64,000 nt of DNA from QGON01 sp963691905 (GCA_963691905.1 OY829892.1:248001-312000); one strand, 5' to 3'. Counted from the first letter of the stretch, positions 17,336-26,562 are shown. The notes: generated from the letters alone by a model not told the origin. A program made the numbers and translations.

Positions 17336-18979
17336 GTGAACCCGCCACGGAATGTAGATACTATCAATATGTTTCAGATTTTCAGCAGACCCAATGATTC
17401 GATGCGGCGTCCCAAGTTTACAGTTCCTGCACCCGATACCATCGAAAACCCGCATGTGGAGACACATCCCGGATCCCTGCGCCAATGGATCGCCTCCCTC
17501 CCTTACGCCAGTCCAGCGCGCGTGGCTGAGGCGATCATCACCAATCTTGCACACCTCAACCGTTTTCCCGGACGGATCCCTGACCGCATAGAGTTGATGG
17601 AACTCTACCGATTGCCCACAACCCGGCTCTGCCGGATCGCCTCAAACAAACCCGGCGCACCCAGCGTGAAGCAGATCCGCCAGCTGATGCAGGAGATGGC
17701 CTACGGTCACAAACATATCGTCAATGAATGTCTGCGCCAGAAATCATGGCTCAAACACCGCAAAAGACTGTTGGGAGGAATCTACTACGCCATCAAGTTC
17801 CTCTCTCTTGACCAACTGACCACATTCGAAGGCTATGACTGTCAGGCCATCAATGCCTGGCGTGAAATTCTCCAACTCTACAATCTGGCGGAACAGCAGA
17901 ACCAACAACACGATCTGGTTGACGACCGGGATCAAGCCGTACCAGAAAACGCCTCTGTTGCCCATCAGCTGAAGCGTATCCTGCTGCTGGCGCTACTCGA
18001 CCCCTGCCATCTGAAGGCAGGGGAGGCACGACTCTGCTACGGCTATCTGAACCAATTTGCAGGCAAAGCACGTTTCGAAGAACTGAAATTAGAAGCGGAT
18101 CCGGCCGGCCGCTATATCATCGATATGATGGGCGAAGTACCACCACGGCTTTTCGATCCGGATACCTCCGGCACATTGGCATCTCCCCGCTTCCGCCTGC
18201 TCAACATCAATCCAGTCAGCAAACGCCTGCACCAGAGTCTGCGAAAAATCGAGTTACGTGGCGAAGCCCCCCCAATGGGATTGCAACACCTCAGTTCGGA
18301 TGATGCTGCAGGGACGCTGCGCGACATACTGAAATCCTGGCATATCCGTACGGAACGCAGCAGTAAAAGACAGGATACCTATGGTCAGGTTACTGTTGCC
18401 ATCGGCATCAGTTCGATCCACCACTTTCTTGGGTTCGCCACTCCCGCAGCCAGCGGGCCTGAGGAGGAAGGAGAGTCAGTGACCCTGACATCCGGCAATC
18501 TGGGTGGAGGATTCAAACCCCGCCACCAACGTCTCACCTGCAAACTGGCCAATAGCAGCAAAACCGGAGTGGCGATTCATCTGCCGCTGCAGAGTTCGAG
18601 TCTTAAACTGGTCGGCCAACTGGTATTGATCACTGAAAAACATCCCGACCAGCCGGACAGCCTGAGAATCGCTGAAGTAAGACGCGCACTCAAGAGAGGC
18701 GGTGAAATGTTGGAGCTTGGGGTACAGTTTCTAAAGGGGCACGTAATGCCGGTGACTCTCAACCCCATCGGAGGGAGTGGTGGCGACCTTCGCACACAGC
18801 CTTGTCTCTACGTCGACCGGGGAGCCCCGAAAAAAAACACTCTACTGGCTACCAAAGGACAGCTCAAAACCGGGCGCGAATATCTTGTGGCGGAACAGAT
18901 ACCGGCAGCGATTATAGTGCCGACGGAACAGGCTTCATCGAGTCCCTATTACGAGCGACTGAAGGTCAGATACAAATAG
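17336..18979 (+). CDS. Uncharacterised protein with C-terminal PilZ-like domain
   Basis: 547 residues, cytoplasmic, with no signal peptide or membrane segment. The first 350 residues are mostly helical and match no named family I know. Around residues 395-490 there is a beta-rich segment with an R-H-Q-R followed by N-x-S-x-x-G (N-S-S-K-T-G), close to the two c-di-GMP-contacting motifs of PilZ domains, although the first motif is not the exact R-x-x-x-R. The arrangement resembles long gammaproteobacterial proteins with a C-terminal PilZ-like end. With the c-di-GMP enzymes elsewhere in the window, a receptor role is possible but unproven. A later ATG at codon 12 or 22 could be the true start. 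Confidence 0.55.
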   Translation: MNPPRNVDTINMFQIFSRPNDSMRRPKFTVPAPDTIENPHVETHPGSLRQWIASLPYASPARVAEAIITNLAHLNRFPGRIPDRIELMELYRLPTTRLCRIASNKPGAPSVKQIRQLMQEMAYGHKHIVNECLRQKSWLKHRKRLLGGIYYAIKFLSLDQLTTFEGYDCQAINAWREILQLYNLAEQQNQQHDLVDDRDQAVPENASVAHQLKRILLLALLDPCHLKAGEARLCYGYLNQFAGKARFEELKLEADPAGRYIIDMMGEVPPRLFDPDTSGTLASPRFRLLNINPVSKRLHQSLRKIELRGEAPPMGLQHLSSDDAAGTLRDILKSWHIRTERSSKRQDTYGQVTVAIGISSIHHFLGFATPAASGPEEEGESVTLTSGNLGGGFKPRHQRLTCKLANSSKTGVAIHLPLQSSSLKLVGQLVLITEKHPDQPDSLRIAEVRRALKRGGEMLELGVQFLKGHVMPVTLNPIGGSGGDLRTQPCLYVDRGAPKKNTLLATKGQLKTGREYLVAEQIPAAIIVPTEQASSSPYYERLKVRYK

Positions 18980-19001
18980 CATCGCTGCAGCAATTCTGAT
19001 G

Positions 19002-20240
19002 CTAAACCTGACGGTAGAGTTCTTCCAACGGGCAATTCATACCCTTTTCAACATCTCTCTCGATAGTCTGCAGAATACTCGACAATACCACTGACCCCTC
19101 ATCCAGCTTATCTGCATTCGGCAGCACAAAAGGCGCTGCACGGTAGAGATCACTGAGTTTCACCTCCTGCAGGTTCCTGGCTAGCGCCCAATTCTTCTCC
19201 TCGGTGCGCAACACCAGCTTAGCCCCTTGCAGGGTATTCAACGACGCCTCAAGGTGCTCTTCAGAGACTTCCGGTTCCCGCTTTGACAGATCCTGGCATG
19301 AACGCTGCTCCCCCAGCATCTGCGCCTCCCGCAGATGGCCTATCAGACGAAGCGCCAACAGAAAGTTGCTGCCACGAGTGTTTAAGCGCTCGTGCCAGTC
19401 GTCCCGGAAGATACCGAGGCAGTAGGTAAACTCCGCCCCCAGCAGAGTCACCAGCCAGGAGAGGTAGATCCAGATCAGGAAAATCGGGATCACCGCCATG
19501 GCACCGTAGATCGCCTCGTAGGTGGGAAAGTGGGTGACATAAAGTGCAAAACCCCGCTTTGCGCTCTCAAACAACAGGGCAGCGAGAATGCCTCCTGCGA
19601 GGGCATGGCGCAGCGGCACCTTACGATTCGGCACCACAGCATAGAGCAGGGTAAAAGCAAAGGCGGAGATAAGGACCGGGCTCATACTCAAAAAACGTGA
19701 ACGCAACTGCTGCACCGTCTCATCATCATTGAGAATCGGGATTGAGACCAGATAGGAGGTCACGCCCACACTGAACACTATCAACACAGGTCCCAAAGAG
19801 AGGATTGCCCAGTAGACCATGAAGGTCGACATGGGCCCACGTTTCTTGCGCACATGCCAGATGGTGTTGAACGCCTTGTCGATATTGCCCATCAACATCA
19901 GCGCAGCAATCAGTAGAAAAGCGAACCCCACACCGGAGAGTTTTGCCGCCTTGCTGCTGAAATTACTCAGATGCTCATGCACCACTTCTCCCGCTGCCGG
20001 AACAAAGTTCTTGAAGACAAACTCCTCGATTTCCACTGCCACCCGTTCCGAGGCGGGAAAGACCGAAAACAGCGCCAACATGACAGTCATCAGTGGAACC
20101 AGCGAGAGCAGCGTAGTGTAGGTCAGGGCTGCCGTATTCTGCACCCCGCCATCCTTGACGAAATGGTGCAACAGCAATGCACTGAACTGCCTGATGCGGT
20201 GCAGATAGAGACGGCCTCTTGCCGCGGGATCCATGCTCAT
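19002..20240 (-). CDS. yihY: YihY/BrkB-family inner membrane protein
   Basis: Integral membrane protein of about 412 residues with six or so membrane helices in the first 290 residues. The family signature is near residue 50 (A-L-T-Y-T-T-L-L-S-L-V-P). The C-terminal 120 residues are soluble with a winged-helix-like pattern. The family was once mislabelled RNase BN; its true function is unclear. I chose the ATG at 20240 because an AAGG site lies seven bases upstream; a longer frame to 20285 adds a poor leader. It is divergent from the yfgD-like gene. Confidence 0.88.
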   Translation of the reverse strand: MSMDPAARGRLYLHRIRQFSALLLHHFVKDGGVQNTAALTYTTLLSLVPLMTVMLALFSVFPASERVAVEIEEFVFKNFVPAAGEVVHEHLSNFSSKAAKLSGVGFAFLLIAALMLMGNIDKAFNTIWHVRKKRGPMSTFMVYWAILSLGPVLIVFSVGVTSYLVSIPILNDDETVQQLRSRFLSMSPVLISAFAFTLLYAVVPNRKVPLRHALAGGILAALLFESAKRGFALYVTHFPTYEAIYGAMAVIPIFLIWIYLSWLVTLLGAEFTYCLGIFRDDWHERLNTRGSNFLLALRLIGHLREAQMLGEQRSCQDLSKREPEVSEEHLEASLNTLQGAKLVLRTEEKNWALARNLQEVKLSDLYRAAPFVLPNADKLDEGSVVLSSILQTIERDVEKGMNCPLEELYRQV

Positions 20241-20352
20241 GTCATTACCTTGCAAAGAGTAGATGAACAGTATGCCACCAACCAACGGCCGTGGGGAGAC
20301 GTCGTCCCTAACGATGGTTACAATAGGCGTTTTTCAGCCAGAGAATAATCCT

Positions 20353-20700
20353 ATGAGTGTGGAGATCTTTCACAACCCCCGCTGCAGCAAATCCCGCCAG
20401 ACCCTCCAGTTGCTGAAGGATAACGGCGTTGAACCTGAGATCGTGGAGTATCTGAAGACCCCACCGAACCGGGATACCCTGGAACAGGTACTCGACATGC
20501 TCGGCATGGAACCCAGGGACCTGATGCGCAAGAAAGAGAGCGAGTACAAAGAGAACAATCTCGCCGACCCTTCGTTGACCCGGAATCAATTGATCGACGC
20601 CATGATCGCCCACCCCAAACTGATCGAACGCCCCATAGTCATCAAGAATGGCAAGGCTGCCCTCGGCCGTCCCCCGGAACAGGTACTGGAGATCATCTGA
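20353..20700 (+). CDS. ArsC-family thioredoxin-fold reductase (YfgD-like)
   Basis: 115 residues with the ArsC-family active site N-P-R-C-S-K-S-R near the N-terminus and later conserved Arg residues (E-R-P-I-V-I and A-L-G-R-P). True arsenate reductases use this Cys with glutaredoxin. Linkage to hda matches E. coli yfgD-hda, so this may be the YfgD branch, whose substrate is uncertain, and there is no ars operon here. The ATG at 20353 gives the usual length; the frame is open further upstream but without homology. One base separates its stop codon from the start of wrbA. Confidence 0.85.
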   Translation: MSVEIFHNPRCSKSRQTLQLLKDNGVEPEIVEYLKTPPNRDTLEQVLDMLGMEPRDLMRKKESEYKENNLADPSLTRNQLIDAMIAHPKLIERPIVIKNGKAALGRPPEQVLEII

Positions 20701-20701
20701 G

Positions 20702-21301
20702 ATGGCCGAGATTCTGATTCTCTACTACAGCCGCCACGGCGCCACCGCAGAGATGGCGCGGCAGATCGCCCGTGGCGTGGAGGATGTCGCCGGTATGACC
20801 GCCAGCCTGCGCACCGTACCGGAGGTTTCCAGCATCTGTGAGGCAACTGCCGAGTCTATTCCTGAGTCGGGAGCACCCTACGCCACTGACGCTGATCTGC
20901 AAACGTGTGCTGGATTGATCCTCGGCAGTCCCACCCGTTTCGGTAATATGGCGGCTCCACTGAAATACTTTCTCGACCAGACCAGCCGTCTCTGGATGAC
21001 CGGCTCGCTGATCGACAAACCCGCTGCCGTATTCACCTCCACATCGAGCATGCATGGTGGACAGGAGAGTACGTTGCTCTCGATGATGCTGCCGCTGATG
21101 CACCACGGCATGATCCTCATGGGACTGCCTTACAGTGAAACTGATCTGCTGCACACCAGAACCGGCGGCACTCCCTACGGCGCCAGCCACCTGGCCGGCG
21201 GAGAGAGCAATCTGCCCCTCAGCGATGAAGAGAAAACGCTCTGCCGCGCCTTGGGCAAACGGGTCGCGGTCAAGGCTGTGCAGCTCACATCCAACGATTG
21301 A
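20702..21301 (+). CDS. wrbA: NAD(P)H:quinone oxidoreductase WrbA
   Basis: Flavodoxin-like FMN protein of 199 residues, the normal WrbA length. It has the phosphate-binding loop Y-Y-S-R-H-G-A-T-A near the N-terminus, the G-S-P-T-R-F-G-N-M-A-A motif and the later S-T-S-S-M-H-G-G-Q-E motif. It performs two-electron reduction of quinones and thereby limits semiquinone stress. It lies between the YfgD-like gene and hda with almost no spacing, so the three are probably co-transcribed. Confidence 0.93.
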   Translation: MAEILILYYSRHGATAEMARQIARGVEDVAGMTASLRTVPEVSSICEATAESIPESGAPYATDADLQTCAGLILGSPTRFGNMAAPLKYFLDQTSRLWMTGSLIDKPAAVFTSTSSMHGGQESTLLSMMLPLMHHGMILMGLPYSETDLLHTRTGGTPYGASHLAGGESNLPLSDEEKTLCRALGKRVAVKAVQLTSND

Positions 21302-21314
21302 CCACGCCAGAATC

Positions 21315-21995
21315 ATGTCCAGTCAGCTTGCCCTGGGGATAGGGTTAAAACCTACGGTCAACTTCAACGGCTTTATTCCCGGCCGTAATGGTGAGGCCGT
21401 TTCACGTCTGCTGTCGGGAACCGATCCGTTCATCTATCTTTGGGGGGAGAGTGGTTCCGGAAAAACCCATCTGTTGCAGGCATCCTGTCACCAACAGGAT
21501 GAGTCCGGCTGCACCTGCGCCTATATTCCCCTGGCACAAACCAGCGAGTTGGAACCCGGGATTCTGGAGGGGATGGAGACCCTGGACCTGGTCTGTCTGG
21601 ACGATCTGGAAAAAGTGGCCGGCAAGCAGGAATGGGAGATCGCCCTCTTCAACCTCTTCAACCAGCTTCGGGAGCGTGATGCCCGACTGCTGATAGCGGC
21701 AAACTCTGCGCCTGCCGGGGTGGACATCCGTCTACCGGATCTCGCCTCCCGCCTCACCTGGGGTCCCTGTTACCACCTGCTGCCCCTAGACGACGATGGC
21801 CGCCTGATACTGCTGACCCAGCTCTCGCAGCAACGTGGCCTGGAACTTTCGAAAGACACCGCAAGCTACCTGCTGCATCGAATCCCCCGGGACATCAGTT
21901 CGATAACCGGTCTATTGGAACAGCTCGATCAGGCGTCGCTTGCCGCGAAAAGAAAACTGACCATCCCGTTTGTACGGGAAGTGCTTGGGTTATAG
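21315..21995 (+). CDS. hda: DnaA regulatory inactivator Hda
   Basis: 226-residue AAA+ protein related to DnaA domain III. A Walker A motif is present (G-E-S-G-S-G-K-T), with a Walker B-like L-V-C-L-D-D. Hda works with the DNA-loaded beta clamp to stimulate hydrolysis of DnaA-bound ATP and so prevents over-initiation. The N-terminus Q-L-A-L-G-I resembles the clamp-binding motif of the family. The ATG at 21315 sits 13 bases after the wrbA stop and leaves this motif at the very start, as expected. Confidence 0.92.
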   Translation: MSSQLALGIGLKPTVNFNGFIPGRNGEAVSRLLSGTDPFIYLWGESGSGKTHLLQASCHQQDESGCTCAYIPLAQTSELEPGILEGMETLDLVCLDDLEKVAGKQEWEIALFNLFNQLRERDARLLIAANSAPAGVDIRLPDLASRLTWGPCYHLLPLDDDGRLILLTQLSQQRGLELSKDTASYLLHRIPRDISSITGLLEQLDQASLAAKRKLTIPFVREVLGL

Positions 21996-22007
21996 GTTGG
22001 TGTCAAC

Positions 22008-22046
22008 CGCCGATGATGAGTAGGAAAATTCAGCTCATCACCGGCG
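22008..22046. other. Stem-loop downstream of hda
   Basis: CGCCGATGATGAG pairs with CTCATCACCGGCG, with one mismatch and a 13-base loop. There is no T run on either side, so it is not a classic intrinsic terminator. It lies between the convergent ends of hda and the lipoprotein gene and could protect 3' ends or help end transcription. Confidence 0.45.
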
Positions 22047-22072
22047 AACAGCCAGAAAACCCAAGCTCAGTA

Positions 22073-22522
22073 TTAACCAAAAGCACGATGAAATAGCTGC
22101 GCGTATTTTATTTGAATCAGTTTATCGACCAGCTCTCTGACTTTATCTTCGCCTTTTATAAACTTCTCCATATTACCTACGCCATTCGTAGCGTCATACA
22201 CAGCCTCACCGTCCAATTTTCCATTTTTATATATTTTTATCTCCGCATATGCCATGTAGATAGCCATATCCCATGACCACCTTGCGGTATAAGTTGCCTT
22301 CCACTCACACTTATCTGCAGACACCTGATCCACGACCCGGTAATCAACATTTTTCTCATCGAGTGACTTTTTCAAGGCCGAGATAAACCCGGGTCTAACC
22401 GCACTATTTTCGACGATACATAATTGTGAGGTTTTGGTTAATTCTGCGGGTTCAATTTTTTGCATGATTGAACATCCTGACAACAGAATCAAACATGTCA
22501 GGAGAAGTATATTTTTATTCAT
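22073..22522 (-). CDS. Small lipoprotein, Sbal_3080-like
   Basis: About 149 residues. A lipoprotein signal peptide ends in the lipobox L-L-S-G-C, so the protein should be lipid-anchored. I chose the ATG at 22522 because it places the basic start and hydrophobic core correctly; the longer frame adds a useless leader. The mature part has conserved-looking Cys residues and an I-K-Y-A-Q-L-F end. It resembles the Sbal_3080 lipoprotein group, but I am not certain. Base composition is more AT-rich than the flanking genes, a hint of transfer. Confidence 0.6.
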   Translation of the reverse strand: MNKNILLLTCLILLSGCSIMQKIEPAELTKTSQLCIVENSAVRPGFISALKKSLDEKNVDYRVVDQVSADKCEWKATYTARWSWDMAIYMAYAEIKIYKNGKLDGEAVYDATNGVGNMEKFIKGEDKVRELVDKLIQIKYAQLFHRAFG

Positions 22523-22875
22523 TGCATTGCTCTGCTTTGTTACAAGGTACAGTTTATTGATCAGTCGCATCCCAGGAATGAGGCACGCACTACACCGCAG
22601 CATAAATATGCCGCGTTTTCTCTATCTGATTGTTGGAAGAAACACGAGTTGCTTGGCCTCCTTGCCGTTATAAACCTTCAGCCGAATGACCGAAAGGGGG
22701 ATTTCAGAACCGCCCATATCTGGGAATATAATGACTTTTATACCATAAATGGCGCTGGGTCAATTTCATGTGGACTTTCTATCTCTCCACCAGACGAACG
22801 TAAAGTGCAACCTGCGCACCATATTGCTTATTCTGGTGCACACGGAGCACCCACCAGATGAAATAAACGCCGCAG
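22523..22875. other. Intergenic stretch without clear gene
   Basis: About 350 bases lie between the lipoprotein start and the 3' end of the phosphatidyltransferase gene. Only short frames without signal, domain or good ribosome sites are seen. The promoter of the lipoprotein gene should be in the part nearest 22523. No repeat or terminator is clear. Confidence 0.4.
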
Positions 22876-23430
22876 TCAACGCCGCAAGCCTTTCTCCTTT
22901 GCCTTGCGCGACCAGACCCAGACATAACCCACTCCGCTGGCTACCGTAGTGGCCAACGTACTCCAGACCAGGGTTGAAATCAGCACTGCAGGAAGTGAAT
23001 AGGGGCCTGCATCCGTCACCACAAGGATGACCAGCAATATCTGCAACAGAGTGTTGAGTTTGCTGATCAGACTTGGATCGGCCTGCAGGTCTTCGACACT
23101 GAAGTGGTAATAGAGCGCACCGCCAATGATCACCAGATCCCGGAATATCACCAGGATTACCAACCAGACGGGGACCAGTCCCAGCGCACCGAGCACCAGA
23201 AAAGAACTCATCAGCAGCGCCTTGTCCGCCAGGGGATCGAGCATCCCGCCGAGGCGGCTCTCCCAGCCGAAGTGTTTGGCCAGGAAGCCATCCAGGCCAT
23301 CGGAGATGCCCGCAATGGCGAATAGCATCAGTGCCGCAGAGAACTCCCGCTCAAAAAGCAGCCAGACGACTGGCACCGAGAGCAGTATGCGTAAAAAGCT
23401 GATGAGGTTTGGTATGTCTCTGGGCTGCAT
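22876..23430 (-). CDS. CDP-alcohol phosphatidyltransferase, PgsA-like
   Basis: 184-residue membrane enzyme with about five or six helices. The CDP-alcohol motif is present as D-G-L-D-G-F-L-A-K, then G-M-L-D-P-L-A-D; its four Asp residues, which bind the metals, are all there. The Arg usually found in the A-R position is a Lys here. By size and sequence it is closest to phosphatidylglycerophosphate synthase or a cardiolipin-synthase-type paralogue, acting on CDP-diacylglycerol in the inner membrane. It follows the DUF2066 gene on the same strand, 62 bases on. Confidence 0.8.
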   Translation of the reverse strand: MQPRDIPNLISFLRILLSVPVVWLLFEREFSAALMLFAIAGISDGLDGFLAKHFGWESRLGGMLDPLADKALLMSSFLVLGALGLVPVWLVILVIFRDLVIIGGALYYHFSVEDLQADPSLISKLNTLLQILLVILVVTDAGPYSLPAVLISTLVWSTLATTVASGVGYVWVWSRKAKEKGLRR

Positions 23431-23492
23431 TTATTTACAAATTATCAGATGATGCCGGATAGGTTAATCAGTGAAATACAATCCCAACTGGC

Positions 23493-24617
23493 TCACTGCC
23501 GCAAACGGTAGTCGAGACTCTGCACATCGAAATCTTCCGGTGGCGACGCCTCTGCTTGCACCACCTCATCAGAGGCGACCATCGACTCCAGCACACCGCC
23601 GAGTAGGATACCCCGCTCCAGCGCTTCACGCCCTCCCTGTACTCTGGCCAGAAAACTGACCTGCTCGGGACCCGCCGCCAGCAGGTCCAGCTGCTCTATC
23701 ATCACCAATGATTGCAGATAGTCTTTGACCAGAACATAGTCAGCCAGATTGAGCATACCTGACACCCGTATCCGCAGTGCTTCTACACCCTGAGAAGCAC
23801 TCTGGGGCGCAAATCTGGCGGCCAACAGATCCACCGCCCGCTGCACTCCCTCGCGGGCCAGCGCCAGATCACTCTTGCCCTGCATCTGCCACTGCTCCAC
23901 TCCATCAGGCAGATAGAGCATCCAGTCGCCACTCCAGACCCGACGATCTTGCCGATGCAGACGACCGGCCAGAATCACATCGGGCAGATAACGCTGGGAG
24001 GCACGACGGATGTTCTCTTCAAAACCACCCCAGAGGTCACTTACCTGAAGGGCGTTTCTATCTTCTAGATCCATCAGCGGCATCACTACCGGCAGACCTC
24101 GCTGGTCCGCCGCATCAGTCACCGCAGTTGCCAGTTCCGGCTCCATATCCGGCTGGTAGAGGGTACGACGCCCTTTGGCATCACGCGTCAGCCAAACCAG
24201 CGTGGATGGCCGGGTGCCGCCCCAGACCGGCACGCCCCCCTCACGCAGCAGCCGATTCACGGCTTTTTCATCAAAACGCACCCAGAGCAGACGGTCCGGC
24301 AGTGGGTTTTCCGGATCCACCACCGTTGGCGGATCATCCGGTTGTGGCTGCTCCAGCATGCGGTAACGGTACTGCTGAACATACCTGGGAGCCCTTTTCA
24401 GCCGCTTGGCATGATCTTCCTGTTGTAACAGGTCGCGGTTGCCGGAGACCTTGATCAGCACCTGACCGAAGGCCTCCCGTATGGCCGAAGCACGGGCTTC
24501 GGCACCCTGTCCCACCACCGGCACCGCCGCTTCGTAGAGTCCGGACACACGCTCCGCCGCAGCTCCGGCACACCAGAACAGAAGCAGTAATATCAGCCAT
24601 GTCTGTTTAACGATCAT
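23493..24617 (-). CDS. Exported DUF2066 protein
   Basis: 374 residues with a signal peptide (about 1-21, ending A-A-A). The rest matches the DUF2066 family by its A-V-P-V-x-G-Q-G start, the A-F-x-Q-V-L-I-K-V-S-G-N segment and the W-G-G-T-R-P motif. The function of the family is unknown; its genes often lie beside purM and hda in gammaproteobacteria, as here. It is divergent from purM, with about 200 bases between the two starts. Confidence 0.85.
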   Translation of the reverse strand: MIVKQTWLILLLLFWCAGAAAERVSGLYEAAVPVVGQGAEARASAIREAFGQVLIKVSGNRDLLQQEDHAKRLKRAPRYVQQYRYRMLEQPQPDDPPTVVDPENPLPDRLLWVRFDEKAVNRLLREGGVPVWGGTRPSTLVWLTRDAKGRRTLYQPDMEPELATAVTDAADQRGLPVVMPLMDLEDRNALQVSDLWGGFEENIRRASQRYLPDVILAGRLHRQDRRVWSGDWMLYLPDGVEQWQMQGKSDLALAREGVQRAVDLLAARFAPQSASQGVEALRIRVSGMLNLADYVLVKDYLQSLVMIEQLDLLAAGPEQVSFLARVQGGREALERGILLGGVLESMVASDEVVQAEASPPEDFDVQSLDYRLRQ

Positions 24618-24820
24618 TGAAATATGAGTCCAGTTAAATTCATCTCAGTCGTTTTGACCGCAGGGATTCTAGCGCGGAGCAGAAAGCCTGTCTAAGAAGT
24701 TAGTCTTCATCCAGAAACCGAATAGCCGGACAAATCCTGCAACAGCAACTCTATCACGGTGTAGCGGAAGATCTGCTAAAATCCCCCGCCAACAGTAACC
24801 GCCCACCAGGGAGTCAACCT

Positions 24821-25894
24821 GTGGCCCAAGACAGTACTCGCAACAGCGAAACGCAACTCAGCTACCGGGACGCCGGTGTAGACATAGATGCCGGCAACAG
24901 CCTGATAGAACGCATCAAGCCTATCGTCAAAAAAACCTTCAGGCCCGGCGTGCTGTCCGGCCTCGGCGGTTTTGGCGCACTGTTCGAACTGCCCCTCGAC
25001 CGCTATTCCGAACCGGTACTGGTCTCCGGTACCGACGGGGTGGGCACCAAGCTTAAACTGGCGCTGGAACTCAAGCGCCACGACACCATCGGCATCGATC
25101 TGGTAGCCATGTGTGTCAACGACATCGTGGTGGCAGGCGCCGAGCCGCTCTTCTTTCTCGACTACTACGCCACCGGCAAGCTGGAGCTGGACGTAGCCAC
25201 CGATGTGGTCAGCGGCATCGCCAAAGGGTGCGAACTGGCGGGCGCAGCCCTCACCGGTGGCGAGACCGCCGAGATGCCCGGCATGTATAGCGAAGGGGAT
25301 TACGATCTGGCCGGTTTCTGCGTCGGCATCGTCGAGAAGCGCAAGCTGATCCAGGGCGAACAGGTAAAGCCCGGCGACGTGCTGATCGGTCTCGCCGCTT
25401 CCGGCCCCCACTCCAACGGCTATTCGCTGATCCGCAAGATCCTCGAAGTGAGCGGCGCCGATCTTGCCGAACCCATGGGCGAAGGGACGCTTGGCGAAGC
25501 ACTGCTGGCGCCGACACATATCTACGTCAAATCCCTGCTGGCGCTGATGGCTGTGGTTGATATCCACGCCCTCGCCCATATCACCGGCGGTGGCCTGCCG
25601 GAGAACCTGCCCCGCGTCCTGCCTGCCGGAAGCAAGGCAGTCATCGACAGTGACTCCTGGCAACTGCCGGAGGTCTTCAGCTGGCTGCAGTCGAAAGGCA
25701 ACGTGGCGCAGTCGGAGATGCTGCGCACCTTCAACTGTGGCGTGGGTATGGTGGTCTGTGTCGCCGCCGAAGACTCAGAACGGGCGATGCGGATGCTGAA
25801 CGATGCCGGCGAGACCGCCTGGCGACTGGGACAGATCGAAATCAGCGACAGCGATGAACCGGGGGTCGAGATCAGCGGAAGCCTGGGTGCATGA
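24821..25894 (+). CDS. purM: Phosphoribosylformylglycinamidine cyclo-ligase PurM
   Basis: 357-residue AIR synthetase, fifth step of purine synthesis, which closes the imidazole ring using ATP. The motifs L-S-Y-R-D-A-G-V-D-I-D-A-G-N, S-G-T-D-G-V-G-T-K and T-G-G-E-T-A-E-M-P are all present. It starts with GTG, preceded by an AGGGAG ribosome site at a suitable distance. A TG-extended -10-like TGCTAAAAT at 24774-24782 could be its promoter. The stop overlaps the purN start (ATGA), so the two are translationally coupled. Confidence 0.95.
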   Translation: MAQDSTRNSETQLSYRDAGVDIDAGNSLIERIKPIVKKTFRPGVLSGLGGFGALFELPLDRYSEPVLVSGTDGVGTKLKLALELKRHDTIGIDLVAMCVNDIVVAGAEPLFFLDYYATGKLELDVATDVVSGIAKGCELAGAALTGGETAEMPGMYSEGDYDLAGFCVGIVEKRKLIQGEQVKPGDVLIGLAASGPHSNGYSLIRKILEVSGADLAEPMGEGTLGEALLAPTHIYVKSLLALMAVVDIHALAHITGGGLPENLPRVLPAGSKAVIDSDSWQLPEVFSWLQSKGNVAQSEMLRTFNCGVGMVVCVAAEDSERAMRMLNDAGETAWRLGQIEISDSDEPGVEISGSLGA

Positions 25895-26559
25895 GCGATA
25901 ACCATAAACTGCCGCTGGTCGCCCTGATCTCCGGTGGCGGCACCAATCTGCAGGCGATCATCGACGGCGCAGTGGGCGATCTGCCGGTGGAGATCCGCGC
26001 CGTCATCAGCAACCGGCCAGATGTGCACGGCCTGACCCGCGCAGAAAACGCCGGCATCCCTACCCGGGTACTGAACCACAAGACCTTCCCTGACCGGGAG
26101 AGTTACGACCAGGCGCTGATCGAACTCATCGACGAGTATCAGCCAAAGCTGGTTGTGCTGGCGGGTTTCATGCGCATCCTCACCCCGGGATTCGTGCGCC
26201 ACTACGCCGGCCGGTTGTTCAATATCCACCCTTCACTGCTGCCGAAGTTCCGTGGCCTCAACACCCATCAGCAGGCCCTGGATGAGGGAGAGACCCTGCA
26301 TGGCGCCAGTGTGCACTTCGTCACCGAGGAGCTGGATGGCGGCCCATTGATCGTGCAGGCCCAGGTACCTGTCCAGGAGGGTGACGATGCCGGGACTTTA
26401 GCCGACCGGGTACTGCAGCGCGAACACCTCATCTATCCGCTGGCGATACGCTGGTTTGCCCAACAGAGACTGCGATTGGCAGATGGTGGCCAGGTCTATC
26501 TGGACGGGCAACCGCTACAGCAGCCGGTCCTCTTCACACCGGATCAGGAGATCGTCTGA
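25891..26559 (+). CDS. purN: Phosphoribosylglycinamide formyltransferase PurN
   Basis: 222 residues. The enzyme transfers formyl from 10-formyl-tetrahydrofolate to GAR, the third step of purine synthesis. Visible motifs are I-S-G-G-G-T-N-L-Q near the start, the catalytic Asn-His pair region (N-I-H-P-S-L-L-P with G-A-S-V-H-F-V) and the following D-G-G-P-L-I. Length is usual. It lies between purM (4-base overlap) and the DUF3108 gene (3-base gap), a common gammaproteobacterial trio. Confidence 0.95.
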   Translation: MSDNHKLPLVALISGGGTNLQAIIDGAVGDLPVEIRAVISNRPDVHGLTRAENAGIPTRVLNHKTFPDRESYDQALIELIDEYQPKLVVLAGFMRILTPGFVRHYAGRLFNIHPSLLPKFRGLNTHQQALDEGETLHGASVHFVTEELDGGPLIVQAQVPVQEGDDAGTLADRVLQREHLIYPLAIRWFAQQRLRLADGGQVYLDGQPLQQPVLFTPDQEIV

Positions 26560-26562
26560 TCC

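Noticed and set aside
20353..20700. Arsenate resistance locus
   Set aside because: No arsR, arsB or acr3 gene is nearby, and linkage to hda points to the YfgD branch of the ArsC fold.
24776..25663. A 295-codon minus-strand frame opposite purM
   Set aside because: purM matches its family along the whole length on the other strand.
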